Below, in pieces: positions 36,488 to 45,230 of a stretch of 64,000 nucleotides of DNA. The DNA lies in the NCBI RefSeq assembly GCF_014205765.1, contig NZ_JACIIZ010000023.1:23243-87242 (forward strand), written 5' to 3'. The translations under genes and the position numbers were made by a program. Position 1 is the stretch's first letter. Each line of letters opens with the position of its first letter. Origin of the DNA: Nitrospirillum iridis (GTDB lineage: Bacteria > Pseudomonadota > Alphaproteobacteria > Azospirillales > Azospirillaceae). The notes below the pieces were generated by a model, which made no database searches, was not told where the DNA came from, and saw only the letters and a list, made by a program, of their open reading frames with translations.

Positions 36488-36528
36488 CCGCTTCTGGTGG
36501 TGCTGACAATCACACAAGGAAAGCCTGT

Positions 36529-37722
36529 ATGTCCTCTCCCGCTTTTTCCAGCGCCCTCGCCGATGCCGCGGCTGTGCGCGGCCAGTTGAACACTTGGCTG
36601 GTGGAGCACGCCTACCCCTTGTGGTGGGAAGCGGGGGCGGACCGGCTGCACGGCGGCTTCCATGAAAAGCTGGGCCTGGACGGCAAGCCCACCAACGACC
36701 CCCGCCGCGCGCGGGTGCAGGCCCGCCAGGTCTATGCCTATTCCGTCGCCGCCAAGTCCGGCTGGAACGGCCCGGTGCGCGAGGCGGCGGAACATGGCCT
36801 GACCTTCTTCCTCAACCACTACCGCCGCCCCGACGGCCTGTTCCGCACCAAGGTGGCGCCGGACGGCGGCTGTCTGGACGACACCGTCGTGCTATACGAC
36901 CAGGCCTTCGCCCTGTTCGCCCTGGCGGCCGCGCAGGGTGCCGCACCGGAGAACCGGGTGCCGGAGGAGATGGCGGTCGCGGTGCGCCAGCGTCTGCTGG
37001 ACACCCTGCACCATGCCCAGGGCGGGTTCGAGGAGAGCCATCCCCGCACCCTGCCCCTGCTGTCCAACCCGCACATGCACATGCTGGAGGCCTGCCTCGC
37101 CTGGATGGAACAGGGCGGCGACGGCGGCTGGCGCGAGTTGGCGGAGGAGATCGTGAACCTGGCGCTGACCCGCTTCATCGACGGCCAGATGGGCGGGCTG
37201 AAGGAATACTTCGATGGCGACTGGCGCCCCCAGGCCGGCACCCCCGGCCGCATCGTCGAGCCGGGCCACCAGTTCGAATGGGCATGGCTGATGCTGCGCT
37301 GGTCGGCCCTGACAGGCAGCCAAGCGGCGGCGGACGCCGCCTGGCGCATGATCGCCATTGGTGAGGGCCCGGGCGTGGACCGCCGGCGTGGCGTCGCCAT
37401 GAATGCCCTGCTGGACGATATGACACCCCACGATCCGGTGGCCCGCCTGTGGCCGCAGACGGAGCGCATCAAGGCCGCCGCGCTGGCGGCATTGGCCACC
37501 CGCGACGATGCCGACCGCAGCGAGGGCTATTGGGCCATGGCGGCGGCCGGCGGGCGCGGCCTGATGACGTATTTCGATACGCCGGTTCAAGGCCTGTGGC
37601 GCGACCGCCTGAACCCCGACGGCAGCTTCGTGGAGGAGGCGGCACCGGCCAGCAGTTTCTACCACATCGTCTGCGCCATCCAGGAACTGGACCGCGCGCT
37701 GGCCACCATCGGTCATCCATAG
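36529..37722 (+). CDS. AGE-family epimerase/isomerase
   Basis: 397 residues with the (alpha/alpha)6-barrel form of N-acylglucosamine 2-epimerase and mannose isomerase. The family signatures are NPHMHMLEACLAW (about 179) and PGHQFEWAWLM (about 245), each with a catalytic His, plus YDQAFALFAL. It interconverts a sugar at C2 in the cytoplasm. Mannose/fructose-type substrates are as likely as N-acylglucosamine. AAGGAAA precedes the ATG. The ROK regulator upstream supports a role in sugar catabolism. Confidence 0.92.
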   Translation: MSSPAFSSALADAAAVRGQLNTWLVEHAYPLWWEAGADRLHGGFHEKLGLDGKPTNDPRRARVQARQVYAYSVAAKSGWNGPVREAAEHGLTFFLNHYRRPDGLFRTKVAPDGGCLDDTVVLYDQAFALFALAAAQGAAPENRVPEEMAVAVRQRLLDTLHHAQGGFEESHPRTLPLLSNPHMHMLEACLAWMEQGGDGGWRELAEEIVNLALTRFIDGQMGGLKEYFDGDWRPQAGTPGRIVEPGHQFEWAWLMLRWSALTGSQAAADAAWRMIAIGEGPGVDRRRGVAMNALLDDMTPHDPVARLWPQTERIKAAALAALATRDDADRSEGYWAMAAAGGRGLMTYFDTPVQGLWRDRLNPDGSFVEEAAPASSFYHIVCAIQELDRALATIGHP

Positions 37723-37803
37723 AGTGGCCGCCCTAGGATAGTGGATTGAAGGCGGGACACCGCCGCTTTAGGTTCGGCCCCACAATGAATAAGGGGCAGT
37801 GAC

Positions 37804-39849
37804 ATGCGGCGTCTGATCGTCCTGATGGGGCTACTGACCGCCACGCCGGCGTGGTCGGCGGTGGAGCGGGTGGAGATCACGGAGCGTACGGTGCTGGCCG
37901 ACGGGGCCACCTTCGGCACCGTCGGCACCTATGAGAAGATCCGCGGCACGGCCTGGGTGAGCCTGGACCCCGCCCTGCCGGCCAATGCCCGCATCACCGA
38001 CCTTGGCTTGGCGCCCAAGGACGATCACGGTCGCGTCATCTTCGCCACCGACTTCCTGATGCTGCGCCCCACCAACGCGGGCCAGCGCAACGGCGCCCTG
38101 TTCTACGACGTGAACAACCGGGGCGGCATCGCGGCGCTGGGCCAAGCCAACGGCCGGGTGCCGGCACACAACGACCCCACCACCCTGGCCGACACCGGCA
38201 ACGGCTTCTTTTTCAAGCGCGGCTTCACCCTGCTGTGGTCGGCCTGGACTTGGGACGTTCAAAGGGGCGGGCCGGAAGATAGGCCCTTCATCCTGAAGCC
38301 GCCCGTGGCCAAGGAGAAGGACGGCAAGCCCATCACCGGCAAGGTCGCGTACGAGTTCATCGTCGACAAGCCGGCGAAGACCGCAGGCTACGTCGGCATG
38401 AAAGGCATCCCCTATCCCTTCGCCAGCGAGGGCGCCCCCGACGCCGTGCTGACGGAACGGGACGCCCCCGAGGCGCCACGGCACCCCATCGCCCGCGCTG
38501 ACTGGACCTTCGTGGAAAACCCCGATGGCGGCCTGCCGGTGGAGGTACGGCTGGAGGCCGGCTTCCAGACCGGCAAGATCTATGAGGTGGTGGTCCCCTC
38601 CCGCGATCCGTACGTGGTGGGCGTTGGCCTGGCCGGCATCCGCGACCTGCTGTCCTTCTTCAAAACCCAGCCCTTCGCCGGGCAGCCGCCGCTGGACCGC
38701 GCCCTGATCTTCGGCATCTCCCAGTCCGGTCGTGTCATCGACACCATGCTGTACAATGGCTGGAACCGGGATGAGGAGGGGCGCCCCGCTTTCGACGGCG
38801 CCTATGCCCAGGTACCGGGGGCCGGCAAGGGCTCCTTCAACCAGCGCTTTGGCCAGGCCACCCGCCATTTCAGCCCGCTGGTGGAACAGATCTATTATTC
38901 CGACGCCTTCCCCTTCACCACCGCCCCCTCGACCGAACCGGCCACGGGGCGAAGCGGATCGATGCTGGACGGGGCGCGGGCGTTGGGCCCACTGCCTAAA
39001 ATGATCTTCGCCAACACCTCGGCCGAATACTGGAACCGCTCCGCCTCGCTGCTGCACATCACGCCGGACGGCGGGGCGGACGCCGCCATCGACCCCTCCG
39101 CCCGCATCTACCTGCTGGCGGGGTCGCAGCATTATGTCGGCCGGTCGCATGAGCGCCGGCCCTTCACGGCCTGCGTCAACACCACCAACCACTATCCGGT
39201 GGAACGCGCCCTGATCGTGGCGCTGGACAATTGGGTCCAGGGCAAGGGCCTGCCGCCCGACAGCGCGGTGCCCAGGCTGGCCGACGGCACCCTGGTCCCG
39301 GCGGAGGTCTACAAGGCGGCCTTCCCCAAGGTGCCCGGCCTGACGCCGCCGCTCTCGCCCCTGACGCCGCCCCGCCTGGATTTCGGGCCGCGCTACCCCC
39401 AAGGCATCGCTGACACGGTGCCGCCGGCGCGTGGCGCGCGCTACCCCGCCCGCGTACCCGCCACCGACGCCGACGGAAACGACCGCGCCGGCGTGCGCCA
39501 GGTGGAACTGGAAGTGCCGCTGGGAACCCACACCGGCTGGAACCTGCGGGCGCCGGAGACGGGCTTCGCCGGCTACCAGGGACGCTTCGACGGCTCCTTC
39601 GCGCCCTTCGCCCGGACGGAGGCGGAGCGCGCGGCCGCCCACGACCCCCGCCCATCCCTGGCGGAGCGCTACCCCACCCGCCAGGACTTCCTGGACAAGG
39701 CACGCGCGGCCTTAGGCCGCGAGGTGGCGGCGGGCTTCATCCTGGCCGATGAGGTGGACGGACTGGTGGCCGACCAGGGCGCGCTCTACGACCGCATCCT
39801 GGCCCACGACCCGGCCGACTCCGGCTGCGGCTATCTCTACGCCAACTGA
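37804..39849 (+). CDS. Secreted alpha/beta-hydrolase-domain protein (Abhydrolase_10-like)
   Basis: 681 residues with a signal peptide (about 1-19, ending AWSA). The body matches the large hydrolase family in which the elbow reads GISQSGR (Ser about 310). FYDVNNRGG and the C-terminal YPTRQDFLDKARAALGREVAAGFIL are also typical. Relatives are mostly uncharacterised exported esterase-like proteins. It has its own ribosome site (AAGGGG) and lies 81 bases after the AGE gene. The substrate is unknown. Confidence 0.85.
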   Translation: MRRLIVLMGLLTATPAWSAVERVEITERTVLADGATFGTVGTYEKIRGTAWVSLDPALPANARITDLGLAPKDDHGRVIFATDFLMLRPTNAGQRNGALFYDVNNRGGIAALGQANGRVPAHNDPTTLADTGNGFFFKRGFTLLWSAWTWDVQRGGPEDRPFILKPPVAKEKDGKPITGKVAYEFIVDKPAKTAGYVGMKGIPYPFASEGAPDAVLTERDAPEAPRHPIARADWTFVENPDGGLPVEVRLEAGFQTGKIYEVVVPSRDPYVVGVGLAGIRDLLSFFKTQPFAGQPPLDRALIFGISQSGRVIDTMLYNGWNRDEEGRPAFDGAYAQVPGAGKGSFNQRFGQATRHFSPLVEQIYYSDAFPFTTAPSTEPATGRSGSMLDGARALGPLPKMIFANTSAEYWNRSASLLHITPDGGADAAIDPSARIYLLAGSQHYVGRSHERRPFTACVNTTNHYPVERALIVALDNWVQGKGLPPDSAVPRLADGTLVPAEVYKAAFPKVPGLTPPLSPLTPPRLDFGPRYPQGIADTVPPARGARYPARVPATDADGNDRAGVRQVELEVPLGTHTGWNLRAPETGFAGYQGRFDGSFAPFARTEAERAAAHDPRPSLAERYPTRQDFLDKARAALGREVAAGFILADEVDGLVADQGALYDRILAHDPADSGCGYLYAN

Positions 39850-39886
39850 CCCATCACCGCCCAAGCCAAGGGGACGGGGTGATGGG
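39850..39886. terminator. Bidirectional hairpin between convergent genes
   Basis: CCCATCACC (39850-39858) and GGTGATGGG (39878-39886) are perfect 9-base complements, starting at the base after the stop codon of the upstream gene. Inner CCC and GGG bases can extend the stem. It probably terminates both convergent transcripts. Confidence 0.6.
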
Positions 39887-39898
39887 AAGCCAGCGGCC

Positions 39899-40246
39899 TC
39901 AGGAGACCGGACGCACCAGTTCCAGCGTGTCGCCGGTGCGGCGCACATGCAGTTCCAGGGCCGGCTGGCCGACACCGCGCGGCACGGAGACCACCGTTTC
40001 CTGGTCAGGCGCCAGGGTGGAGACGAAGCGCACGGTGCTGGCCGGGTCCTGGGTACCGGCGGTGACCACCACCTGATAGCCGGCCTTGGTGGGGTGGTAG
40101 TAGAGGTTGACGTCCACGGCGTCGAACTTCGCCTTGAGGGCAGTGTCGGCGGACAGGGTTTCGCCACGGGCGATGGTGACCAGGCTCACGGCGCCGGCGA
40201 CGACAGCCGAAAACAGGATGGAATGGGCGGCAATGGAGCGGGACAT
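39899..40246 (-). CDS. Small exported hypothetical protein
   Basis: 115 residues from the ATG at 40246 (an in-frame TTG 12 codons earlier is unlikely). A signal sequence or anchor spans about residues 7-27 (HSILFSAVVAGAVSLVTIA). The mature part is beta-rich (VDVNLYYHPTKAGYQVVVTAGT, PALELHVRRTGDTLELV). No family is recognised. It converges with the hydrolase gene and stands alone. Confidence 0.7.
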   Translation of the reverse strand: MSRSIAAHSILFSAVVAGAVSLVTIARGETLSADTALKAKFDAVDVNLYYHPTKAGYQVVVTAGTQDPASTVRFVSTLAPDQETVVSVPRGVGQPALELHVRRTGDTLELVRPVS

Positions 40247-40658
40247 GGGCGGGGCCTCGGGAATGGAAGACTGAACAGCCAATGCTGCAGTTGCGAAGAA
40301 TTATATGGCAGTCGCGAAAGAACCGACAACGCTGTCTGCCGCTCGGCGGCTATGCGGTCCTGGAAGGGCGGGTTTAAACGGCTGCACCGGCCGCCTATGC
40401 CCGGGGGCCCCTTGGTGATCGGACAACGGGCCTCGGCTTACGTCCTGAATGATGCGAATGCCACTCTTCAGGACAGAAACCTCGATCAGGGACCAAGGCA
40501 GGCATGAAGGGATAGATCTTCCGCATGTGCGAACATACCGGCGCCAAAAACGCTTGGGATGTCGCGGAAAAGACTTTAAACGGCGCTATCCTTCGCCGCG
40601 CGGAAGACGATCTCCGCCGCCCCCGAAGGGGACGTGCCCCATTCCACAGGTGCCTGCC
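40247..40658. other. Intergenic region without supported gene
   Basis: 412 bases separate the small exported protein gene from the phospholipase-like gene. An in-frame upstream extension of the latter exists from 40449, but it is Arg-rich, lacks homology and would hide the signal peptide, so I leave it out. No clear promoter or RNA structure was recognised. Confidence 0.5.
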
Positions 40659-42050
40659 ATGCCAAGCCTCAAACCCCGGTGCCTATGGCTGACCGTGGCC
40701 GTCTTCGTCACCCTTCAGTCACCGGCGGCCCGGGCCTGGAGCAACCACACCCTCTGCACATGGCAGGCGACAACGCCACTGGGGCATTGGGGGGAGCGCA
40801 CCGTGACGGCGGAAACGCTGGCCGATTTCCTGACCAAGGAAGCGGACCGCCTGCCGAAGATGCTGGCGGATGAGGAGCAATGGGCCCAGGCGACCGTCCC
40901 CTTCTACCCGCCGCGACCGGCCGCACTGGCCTTCCAGGCGCCGCATGACGGCGGCGGCGACGCCTCGGCGTTGAAGCGCGCCTTCCTGCAGGCGATCCGC
41001 GCCAATGCGGACATGCCGCTGGCCCTCTATCTGCAGCGCCCGCCCGGCACGGCGGTGGCGCCGGAGCGGGTCGTGCCCTGGCCCTCTCTCAGCATCCTCA
41101 AGAGCATGAGCGATCTCGACGCCAACAGCCTGGAGCGGATAGACGACGGGGCGACGGTCCGCGTCGCCGACGTGGTCGCCACCGCGTCCAACGAACCCGA
41201 CTATGGCCTGGATATCGGCCTGTGGCAGGACAACGGCACCCAGTTCGGCGCCCTCTACGGCTATGGCCCGCAGCCTTTCGGCAACCCGCGCCTGGACTAC
41301 GGCAGCCAAGCGCCCTTCCACATGGGTTTTTATCATGAGTCCGGCATCGTCTACCGGGCGGCACCCTATCTGCAGCACACTTATCCCGAGGCCCGTATCC
41401 ACCTGTACATGACCCTGTCGCGCTTCGCCTTCGCCCAGGGGCATGCCTATTGGGGCTGGCGCTTCGCCGGCTGGGCCGTCCACTACGTCCAGGATCTGGC
41501 CCAGCCCTATCACGCCCGCGTCCTGCCCGGCGTCAACGTGACCCGGATGCTGTTGACCAGCGTGCTGGATATGGCGGGGGTGCACGGCCCCAAGACCGCG
41601 GCCCTCAACCGGGTCACCAACCGTCATACCGTGCTGGAAAACTATCAGTACCGCCACATGGCGGCCGCCTATCGGCAGGGCGCCCTGACCGATCCGCTGC
41701 TGGTGGCCCTGCGCGACACCACCGACGATCCGTCCCTGCCCCGGCTGCAGCCGGCCGCGTTACGCACCATCGTCACGGCACAGTCGGCCGATGCCGCCGA
41801 CGCCCTGGATGGCCAGTTGGAACGCAGTTTCTCCGCCCACTACGTCACCGATCCGGACACCGACCTCGCTGCGGTTCCCGACCTGGATATGGACAGCATC
41901 GCCCGCCAGGCGCCGGTGGTGGAGCAGGAAAGGTTAAGCGCCCTGGTCGCCGCCCGGATGCGGCAGGTGGGCCGTGACACCCGGGCGGTCCTCCGCGCCG
42001 TGGATCCGCAGGAGACGGCGGAAGCCGCCGCTGGGGCGCCGCGGCCCTGA
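40659..42050 (+). CDS. Zinc-dependent phospholipase C/P1-nuclease-like exported protein
   Basis: 463 residues from the ATG at 40659, chosen because it starts a proper signal peptide that ends PAARA at residue 26. The mature protein would begin with Trp27 (WSNHTL). An N-terminal Trp that ligates zinc is a hallmark of the phospholipase C/P1 nuclease fold. H275-x-x-x-D279 and H285 in VHYVQDLAQPYH are the matching central ligands. It probably hydrolyses phosphodiesters in the periplasm or outside the cell. It stands just upstream of a Zur-marked locus, though no Zur box precedes it. Confidence 0.78.
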   Translation: MPSLKPRCLWLTVAVFVTLQSPAARAWSNHTLCTWQATTPLGHWGERTVTAETLADFLTKEADRLPKMLADEEQWAQATVPFYPPRPAALAFQAPHDGGGDASALKRAFLQAIRANADMPLALYLQRPPGTAVAPERVVPWPSLSILKSMSDLDANSLERIDDGATVRVADVVATASNEPDYGLDIGLWQDNGTQFGALYGYGPQPFGNPRLDYGSQAPFHMGFYHESGIVYRAAPYLQHTYPEARIHLYMTLSRFAFAQGHAYWGWRFAGWAVHYVQDLAQPYHARVLPGVNVTRMLLTSVLDMAGVHGPKTAALNRVTNRHTVLENYQYRHMAAAYRQGALTDPLLVALRDTTDDPSLPRLQPAALRTIVTAQSADAADALDGQLERSFSAHYVTDPDTDLAAVPDLDMDSIARQAPVVEQERLSALVAARMRQVGRDTRAVLRAVDPQETAEAAAGAPRP

Positions 42051-42124
42051 GCCGGGAGCCCATCAGTGTCACGGGCTGCGACGAAAAAGACATGGACGGC
42101 GACCCGAGGGACGGATATTTAGCT

Positions 42125-42141
42125 ATGTTATAACATAACAT
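42125..42141. promoter_or_regulatory. Zur box upstream of the ABC transporter
   Basis: ATGTTATAACATAACAT is a perfect 7-3-7 dyad (ATGTTAT/ATAACAT) that matches the proteobacterial Zur consensus at nearly every position. It lies 20 bases before the ATG at 42162 and would block transcription when zinc is plentiful. Confidence 0.8.
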
Positions 42142-42161
42142 ACTCCGTCGTCTGGACCGCC

Positions 42162-42833
42162 ATGTCCCCTCCCGCCCCTCTGATCCATTTACGCGGCCTG
42201 CACCATAGGGTGGCGGGCCGTACCGTGCTGGACCTGCCGGACTGGCGGGTGGCGGCCGGCGAACACGGCCTGCTGCTGGGCCCGAGCGGCAGCGGCAAGA
42301 CCACCCTGCTGCAGATCATCGCCGGGTTGCTGTCGCCCACGGCCGGCCAGGTCATGGTGGCGGGCCAGGAAATGACCAGCCTGGACGAAGGCGTGCGTGA
42401 CGTGGTGCGCGGCGCCTGCATCGGCCTGGTGTTCCAGCAACTGCATCTGGTTAACGCGCTGACCCTGGCCGACAATCTGCGCCTGGCGCAGCGGCTGGCG
42501 GATTACCCGCCGGATGACGGCCGCGTGGCGCAACTGCTGAACCGCATCGGCCTGGGCGACCGCGCCCACGCCTACCCGCGCCAGCTCTCGCAAGGGGAGC
42601 GGCAACGGCTGGCCATCGCGCGGGCCGTGGTCAACCGTCCCGCCCTGGTGCTTGCGGATGAACCCACCAGCGCGCTGGACGACGGCAACTGCACGCGTCT
42701 GCTGGACCTTATGCTGGAACAGGCGGCGGAGAACGACGCCACGCTGCTGATCGCGACCCATGACGCGCGGCTGAAGACCCGGTTGCCGGCACGCCTGGTG
42801 CTGACGGCCCCAGCCCTTGGGGCGGTGGCATGA
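42162..42833 (+). CDS. ABC transporter ATP-binding protein (zinc-linked)
   Basis: 223 residues with Walker A GPSGSGKT (40-47), Q-loop in VFQQL, signature LSQGE (about 143) and Walker B LVLADEP (about 163). This is the short LolD/MacB-type ATPase that partners FtsX-like permeases. It overlaps the permease by 4 bases. The Zur box in front places it in zinc homeostasis. Gene content (ATPase, FtsX-like permease, DUF3299 protein) recalls the zinc-regulated zrg genes of Vibrio cholerae, as far as I remember them. It need not import zinc; such ABC proteins can be mechanotransmission or export systems. Confidence 0.9.
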   Translation: MSPPAPLIHLRGLHHRVAGRTVLDLPDWRVAAGEHGLLLGPSGSGKTTLLQIIAGLLSPTAGQVMVAGQEMTSLDEGVRDVVRGACIGLVFQQLHLVNALTLADNLRLAQRLADYPPDDGRVAQLLNRIGLGDRAHAYPRQLSQGERQRLAIARAVVNRPALVLADEPTSALDDGNCTRLLDLMLEQAAENDATLLIATHDARLKTRLPARLVLTAPALGAVA

Positions 42834-44089
42834 CCGGCACCCTGGGACCCGTCGGGCTCAGCCTGGCCTATCTGCGCCAAAACCGCCTGGCCACGGCGCT
42901 GAACCTGCTGCTTCTGGCTTTGGGCGTCGCCGCCATCGCCGGGCTGGCGCTGATCGACAGCCAGATGCAGGGGCGCCTGACCCGCGACGTCGCCGGCATC
43001 GACCTGGTGGTGGGCGCGAAGGGCAGCCCCCTGCAACTGATCCTGTCCAGCGTCTATCAGGCCGACGTGCCGACAGGGAACGTGCCCCTGTCCACCCTGG
43101 AGGATCTGCGCCGCAACCCCCTGGTACGCGAGGCCATTCCGGTGGCGTTGGGGGACAGCTATCAGGGCTTCCGCATCGTCGGCACGACGCCGGACTATCC
43201 TGGCCACTACCAGGCGACACCCGCCCAGGGGCGCATGTTCGGCGCGGCGATGGAGGCCACGGTGGGCGCCACCGTGGCACGGGCCGCCAATCTGCATGTG
43301 GGCGACAGCTTCGCCGGCAGCCACGGCCTGACGCCGGGCGGTGAGGTGCACGCCCACACCCCCTACACCGTCGTCGGCATCCTGGCCCCCACGGGCACGG
43401 TCGTGGACCGGCTGGTGCTGACGCCGGTGGAAAGCGTCTGGGCGGTACATGCCCATCACCACCACCACGATGACGACGGGGATGGGGACCGGGACGGTGA
43501 GCACGATGAAGAGCACCATGAGGAGGTGGCGGGCGCCCAACCCCCACGCGAAGTGACGGCCATCCTGGTACGCTATGCGTCCCCCCTTGCCGCCGCCCGG
43601 CTGCCCCGCGCCATCAACAGCGAGACGGGCGCCCAGGCCGCCAGCCCCGCCACGGAACTCGTCCGCCTCATGTCACTGCTGGGCGCGGGCCTGGACGCCT
43701 TCCGCGCCGTGGGCGTGCTGCTGGTGGTAACCTCGGCGCTGGGCACCTTCGTCGCCCTGACCAACGCCCTGCAGCAGCGCCGCTACGACCTGGCGGTGAT
43801 GCGCAGCCTGGGCGCCAGCCGAGCCCGTATCGTGCTGCAGATCACGGTGGAAGCCCTGCTGGTCAGCGGCGGCGGCACCCTGGCCGGCCTGCTGCTGGCT
43901 CATGGCGGGCTCGCCCTGTTCGTGGCGCTGTCACCCAAGGCGCGCGACTTCGGCATCAACCCGCTGATGGTGGCGCCGGCGGAATTGGGCTTGCTGGGCT
44001 TAGGCGTCGTCGTGGCCGCCGTGGCGGCGGCCTTGCCCGCCATCCAGGCTTACCGCACCGATGTCGCCCGCACGTTGGCACAATCCTGA
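42830..44089 (+). CDS. FtsX-like ABC permease with a His/Asp-rich extracytoplasmic segment
   Basis: 419 residues: TM1 at about 20-40, a large periplasmic domain, and three further TM segments near 285-410, the layout of MacB/LolC-type permeases. Residues about 206-228 form a His/Asp/Glu-rich stretch (HAHHHHHDDDGDGDRDGEHD and on), a likely metal-binding loop in the periplasm. Together with the Zur box upstream this points to zinc sensing or handling. It is translationally coupled to the ATPase gene. Confidence 0.9.
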   Translation: MTGTLGPVGLSLAYLRQNRLATALNLLLLALGVAAIAGLALIDSQMQGRLTRDVAGIDLVVGAKGSPLQLILSSVYQADVPTGNVPLSTLEDLRRNPLVREAIPVALGDSYQGFRIVGTTPDYPGHYQATPAQGRMFGAAMEATVGATVARAANLHVGDSFAGSHGLTPGGEVHAHTPYTVVGILAPTGTVVDRLVLTPVESVWAVHAHHHHHDDDGDGDRDGEHDEEHHEEVAGAQPPREVTAILVRYASPLAAARLPRAINSETGAQAASPATELVRLMSLLGAGLDAFRAVGVLLVVTSALGTFVALTNALQQRRYDLAVMRSLGASRARIVLQITVEALLVSGGGTLAGLLLAHGGLALFVALSPKARDFGINPLMVAPAELGLLGLGVVVAAVAAALPAIQAYRTDVARTLAQS

Positions 44090-44117
44090 AGGCACGTTCC
44101 GTGCCACCGGATATGGC

Positions 44118-44408
44118 CTAATGACACCATTCGGTGCCGTAGGGTGTGGGATGGCAGCATAGGCCGGCGGAACCGCGGGGTGCATCGGGGCCCAGGCTGT
44201 CCTGGTAGGCGCGCGCGGCCTCCCGCCACTTCTCTTCCCGCATGTTGCGGACGGCGGCGGCGGCCAGCTCCGCGTCTTCCGTCGTCGTCGGTGGCGGCTG
44301 GGGTGGGGGCGACGGTTGGGGCGCGGCCCCCTGCCCCCAGGCCGACCCCCAGATGAGGCCTGTCGCCACAAGCACCGCGCCCAATCCAATCGCCCTGCCC
44401 GCCGCCAT
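44118..44408 (-). CDS. Small exported Cys/His-tailed protein, divergent from the DUF3299 gene
   Basis: 96 residues from the ATG at 44408. The signal peptide is about residues 1-27 (ending WGQG), followed by a Pro-rich linker (PQPSPPPQPPP), a helical stretch (AELAAAAVRNMREEKWREAARAYQ) and the tail GLCCHPTPYGTEWCH. That tail holds three Cys and two His in 13 residues, a plausible metal site. It converges on the permease and diverges from the DUF3299 gene across a Zur-type palindrome, so it may be zinc-regulated. I know no family for it. Confidence 0.6.
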   Translation of the reverse strand: MAAGRAIGLGAVLVATGLIWGSAWGQGAAPQPSPPPQPPPTTTEDAELAAAAVRNMREEKWREAARAYQDSLGPDAPRGSAGLCCHPTPYGTEWCH

Positions 44409-44436
44409 CGCGCCAAATTCCCTGGGAACGTTGAAA

Positions 44437-44460
44437 TTATGATATGTTATATCATAACTC
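44437..44460. promoter_or_regulatory. Zur box between the small exported protein and DUF3299 genes
   Basis: TTATGATAT-GTT-ATATCATAA is a perfect 9-3-9 dyad (44437-44457). A second register, ATGTTATATCATAACTC (44444-44460), fits the Zur consensus core in 5 of 7 right-arm positions. The site serves a divergent pair and lies 30 bases from each start. Confidence 0.7.
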
Positions 44461-44489
44461 CCTGGCGTGCACATCTCAGGAATAGTCCA

Positions 44490-44984
44490 ATGTCGATGCA
44501 CCACTTGCCCGCTCTGCTGCTGGCCGCCGCCCTGACCATCCTGACCCCGGCTTCCGCGCTGGCGCTGCGCCTGGAGAAGACCACCGTGCCCAAGGCGCAG
44601 GATATTCCCCGGGCCACCCTGGGCTGGGACAAAATCGCCGATGTGAAGGAGATTGAGATCAAGGTGAAGAACGGCACGCGGCTGCGGGCTGTTTTCGGCC
44701 CGGCGGTACAACGCATGGCGGGACAGAGCCTGACCCTGGGCGGCTATATCATTCCGCTGGAACAAACCGAACGTTCCACCCACTTCCTGCTGAGCGCGCT
44801 GGCGCCCAGTTGTCCCTTCTGCCCGCCGCCGGGCGCGGCCGACGTGGTGGAGGTGCGCACCAAAGAGCCTGTCACCTTCACCTATGACCTGGTCGTCCTC
44901 ACCGGCACCGTGCGCCTGACGCCGGATGACGAGAATTGCCTCTATTACCATTTGGACGGTGCCGGCATGGCGCCCAAAGGTTGA
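44490..44984 (+). CDS. DUF3299-type exported protein (zinc-linked)
   Basis: 164 residues from the ATG at 44490 (AGGAA upstream). The signal peptide is about residues 1-25. The core reads LTLGGYIIPLEQTERSTHFLLSALAPSCPFCPPPGAADVVEV, as in DUF3299 proteins, with a CPFC pair that could bind metal, followed by FTYDLVVLTGTVRL. Family members are often encoded with FtsX-type ABC systems in zinc-regulated loci. It probably acts in the periplasm as an accessory factor of the ABC pair. Confidence 0.82.
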   Translation: MSMHHLPALLLAAALTILTPASALALRLEKTTVPKAQDIPRATLGWDKIADVKEIEIKVKNGTRLRAVFGPAVQRMAGQSLTLGGYIIPLEQTERSTHFLLSALAPSCPFCPPPGAADVVEVRTKEPVTFTYDLVVLTGTVRLTPDDENCLYYHLDGAGMAPKG

Positions 44985-45011
44985 CGGGATCACGTCACGT
45001 CCCGCTGCGGG

Positions 45012-45230
45012 GTGTCGCAGGCGCCGGGCCATGAGGTCCGGCTGACGTCACTGGAGTACGGGCGCCCGTACCTCACAAGGCACAGAAGAACGACCACCGG
45101 GACGCCGAAGCGATTGTCGCGGCGACGGCGCGGTCCATCGACTGATCTCCGTGCCCGGCATTGGCAGCATCAGCACGCGCGACAATCGCTCCCTGCGCGA
45201 GAGCCTGATCCGCGGCGCACGGGTCGGTGC
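45012..45230 (+). mobile_element. Degenerate IS110-family transposase remnant
   Basis: Translated fragments in shifting frames read EVRLTSLEYGRPYL, then (one-base shift) KAQKNDHRDAEAIVAAT with the DEDD-type Asp, a stop, then ISVPGIGSIS and RDNRSLRESLIRGAR. These occur in IS110 transposase order, including the Transposase_20 domain (PGIG), but with large deletions. No ends or intact copy are present. The rest of 44985-45529 holds only unassigned sequence and a short direct repeat. Confidence 0.7.

Noticed and set aside
37831..39642. 603-codon minus strand ORF over the large hydrolase gene
   Set aside because: Antisense to a gene with a signal peptide and a clear hydrolase elbow; composition typical of shadows.
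40449..40658. N-terminal extension of the phospholipase-like gene
   Set aside because: Arg-rich and not homologous; it would bury the signal peptide that begins at 40659.
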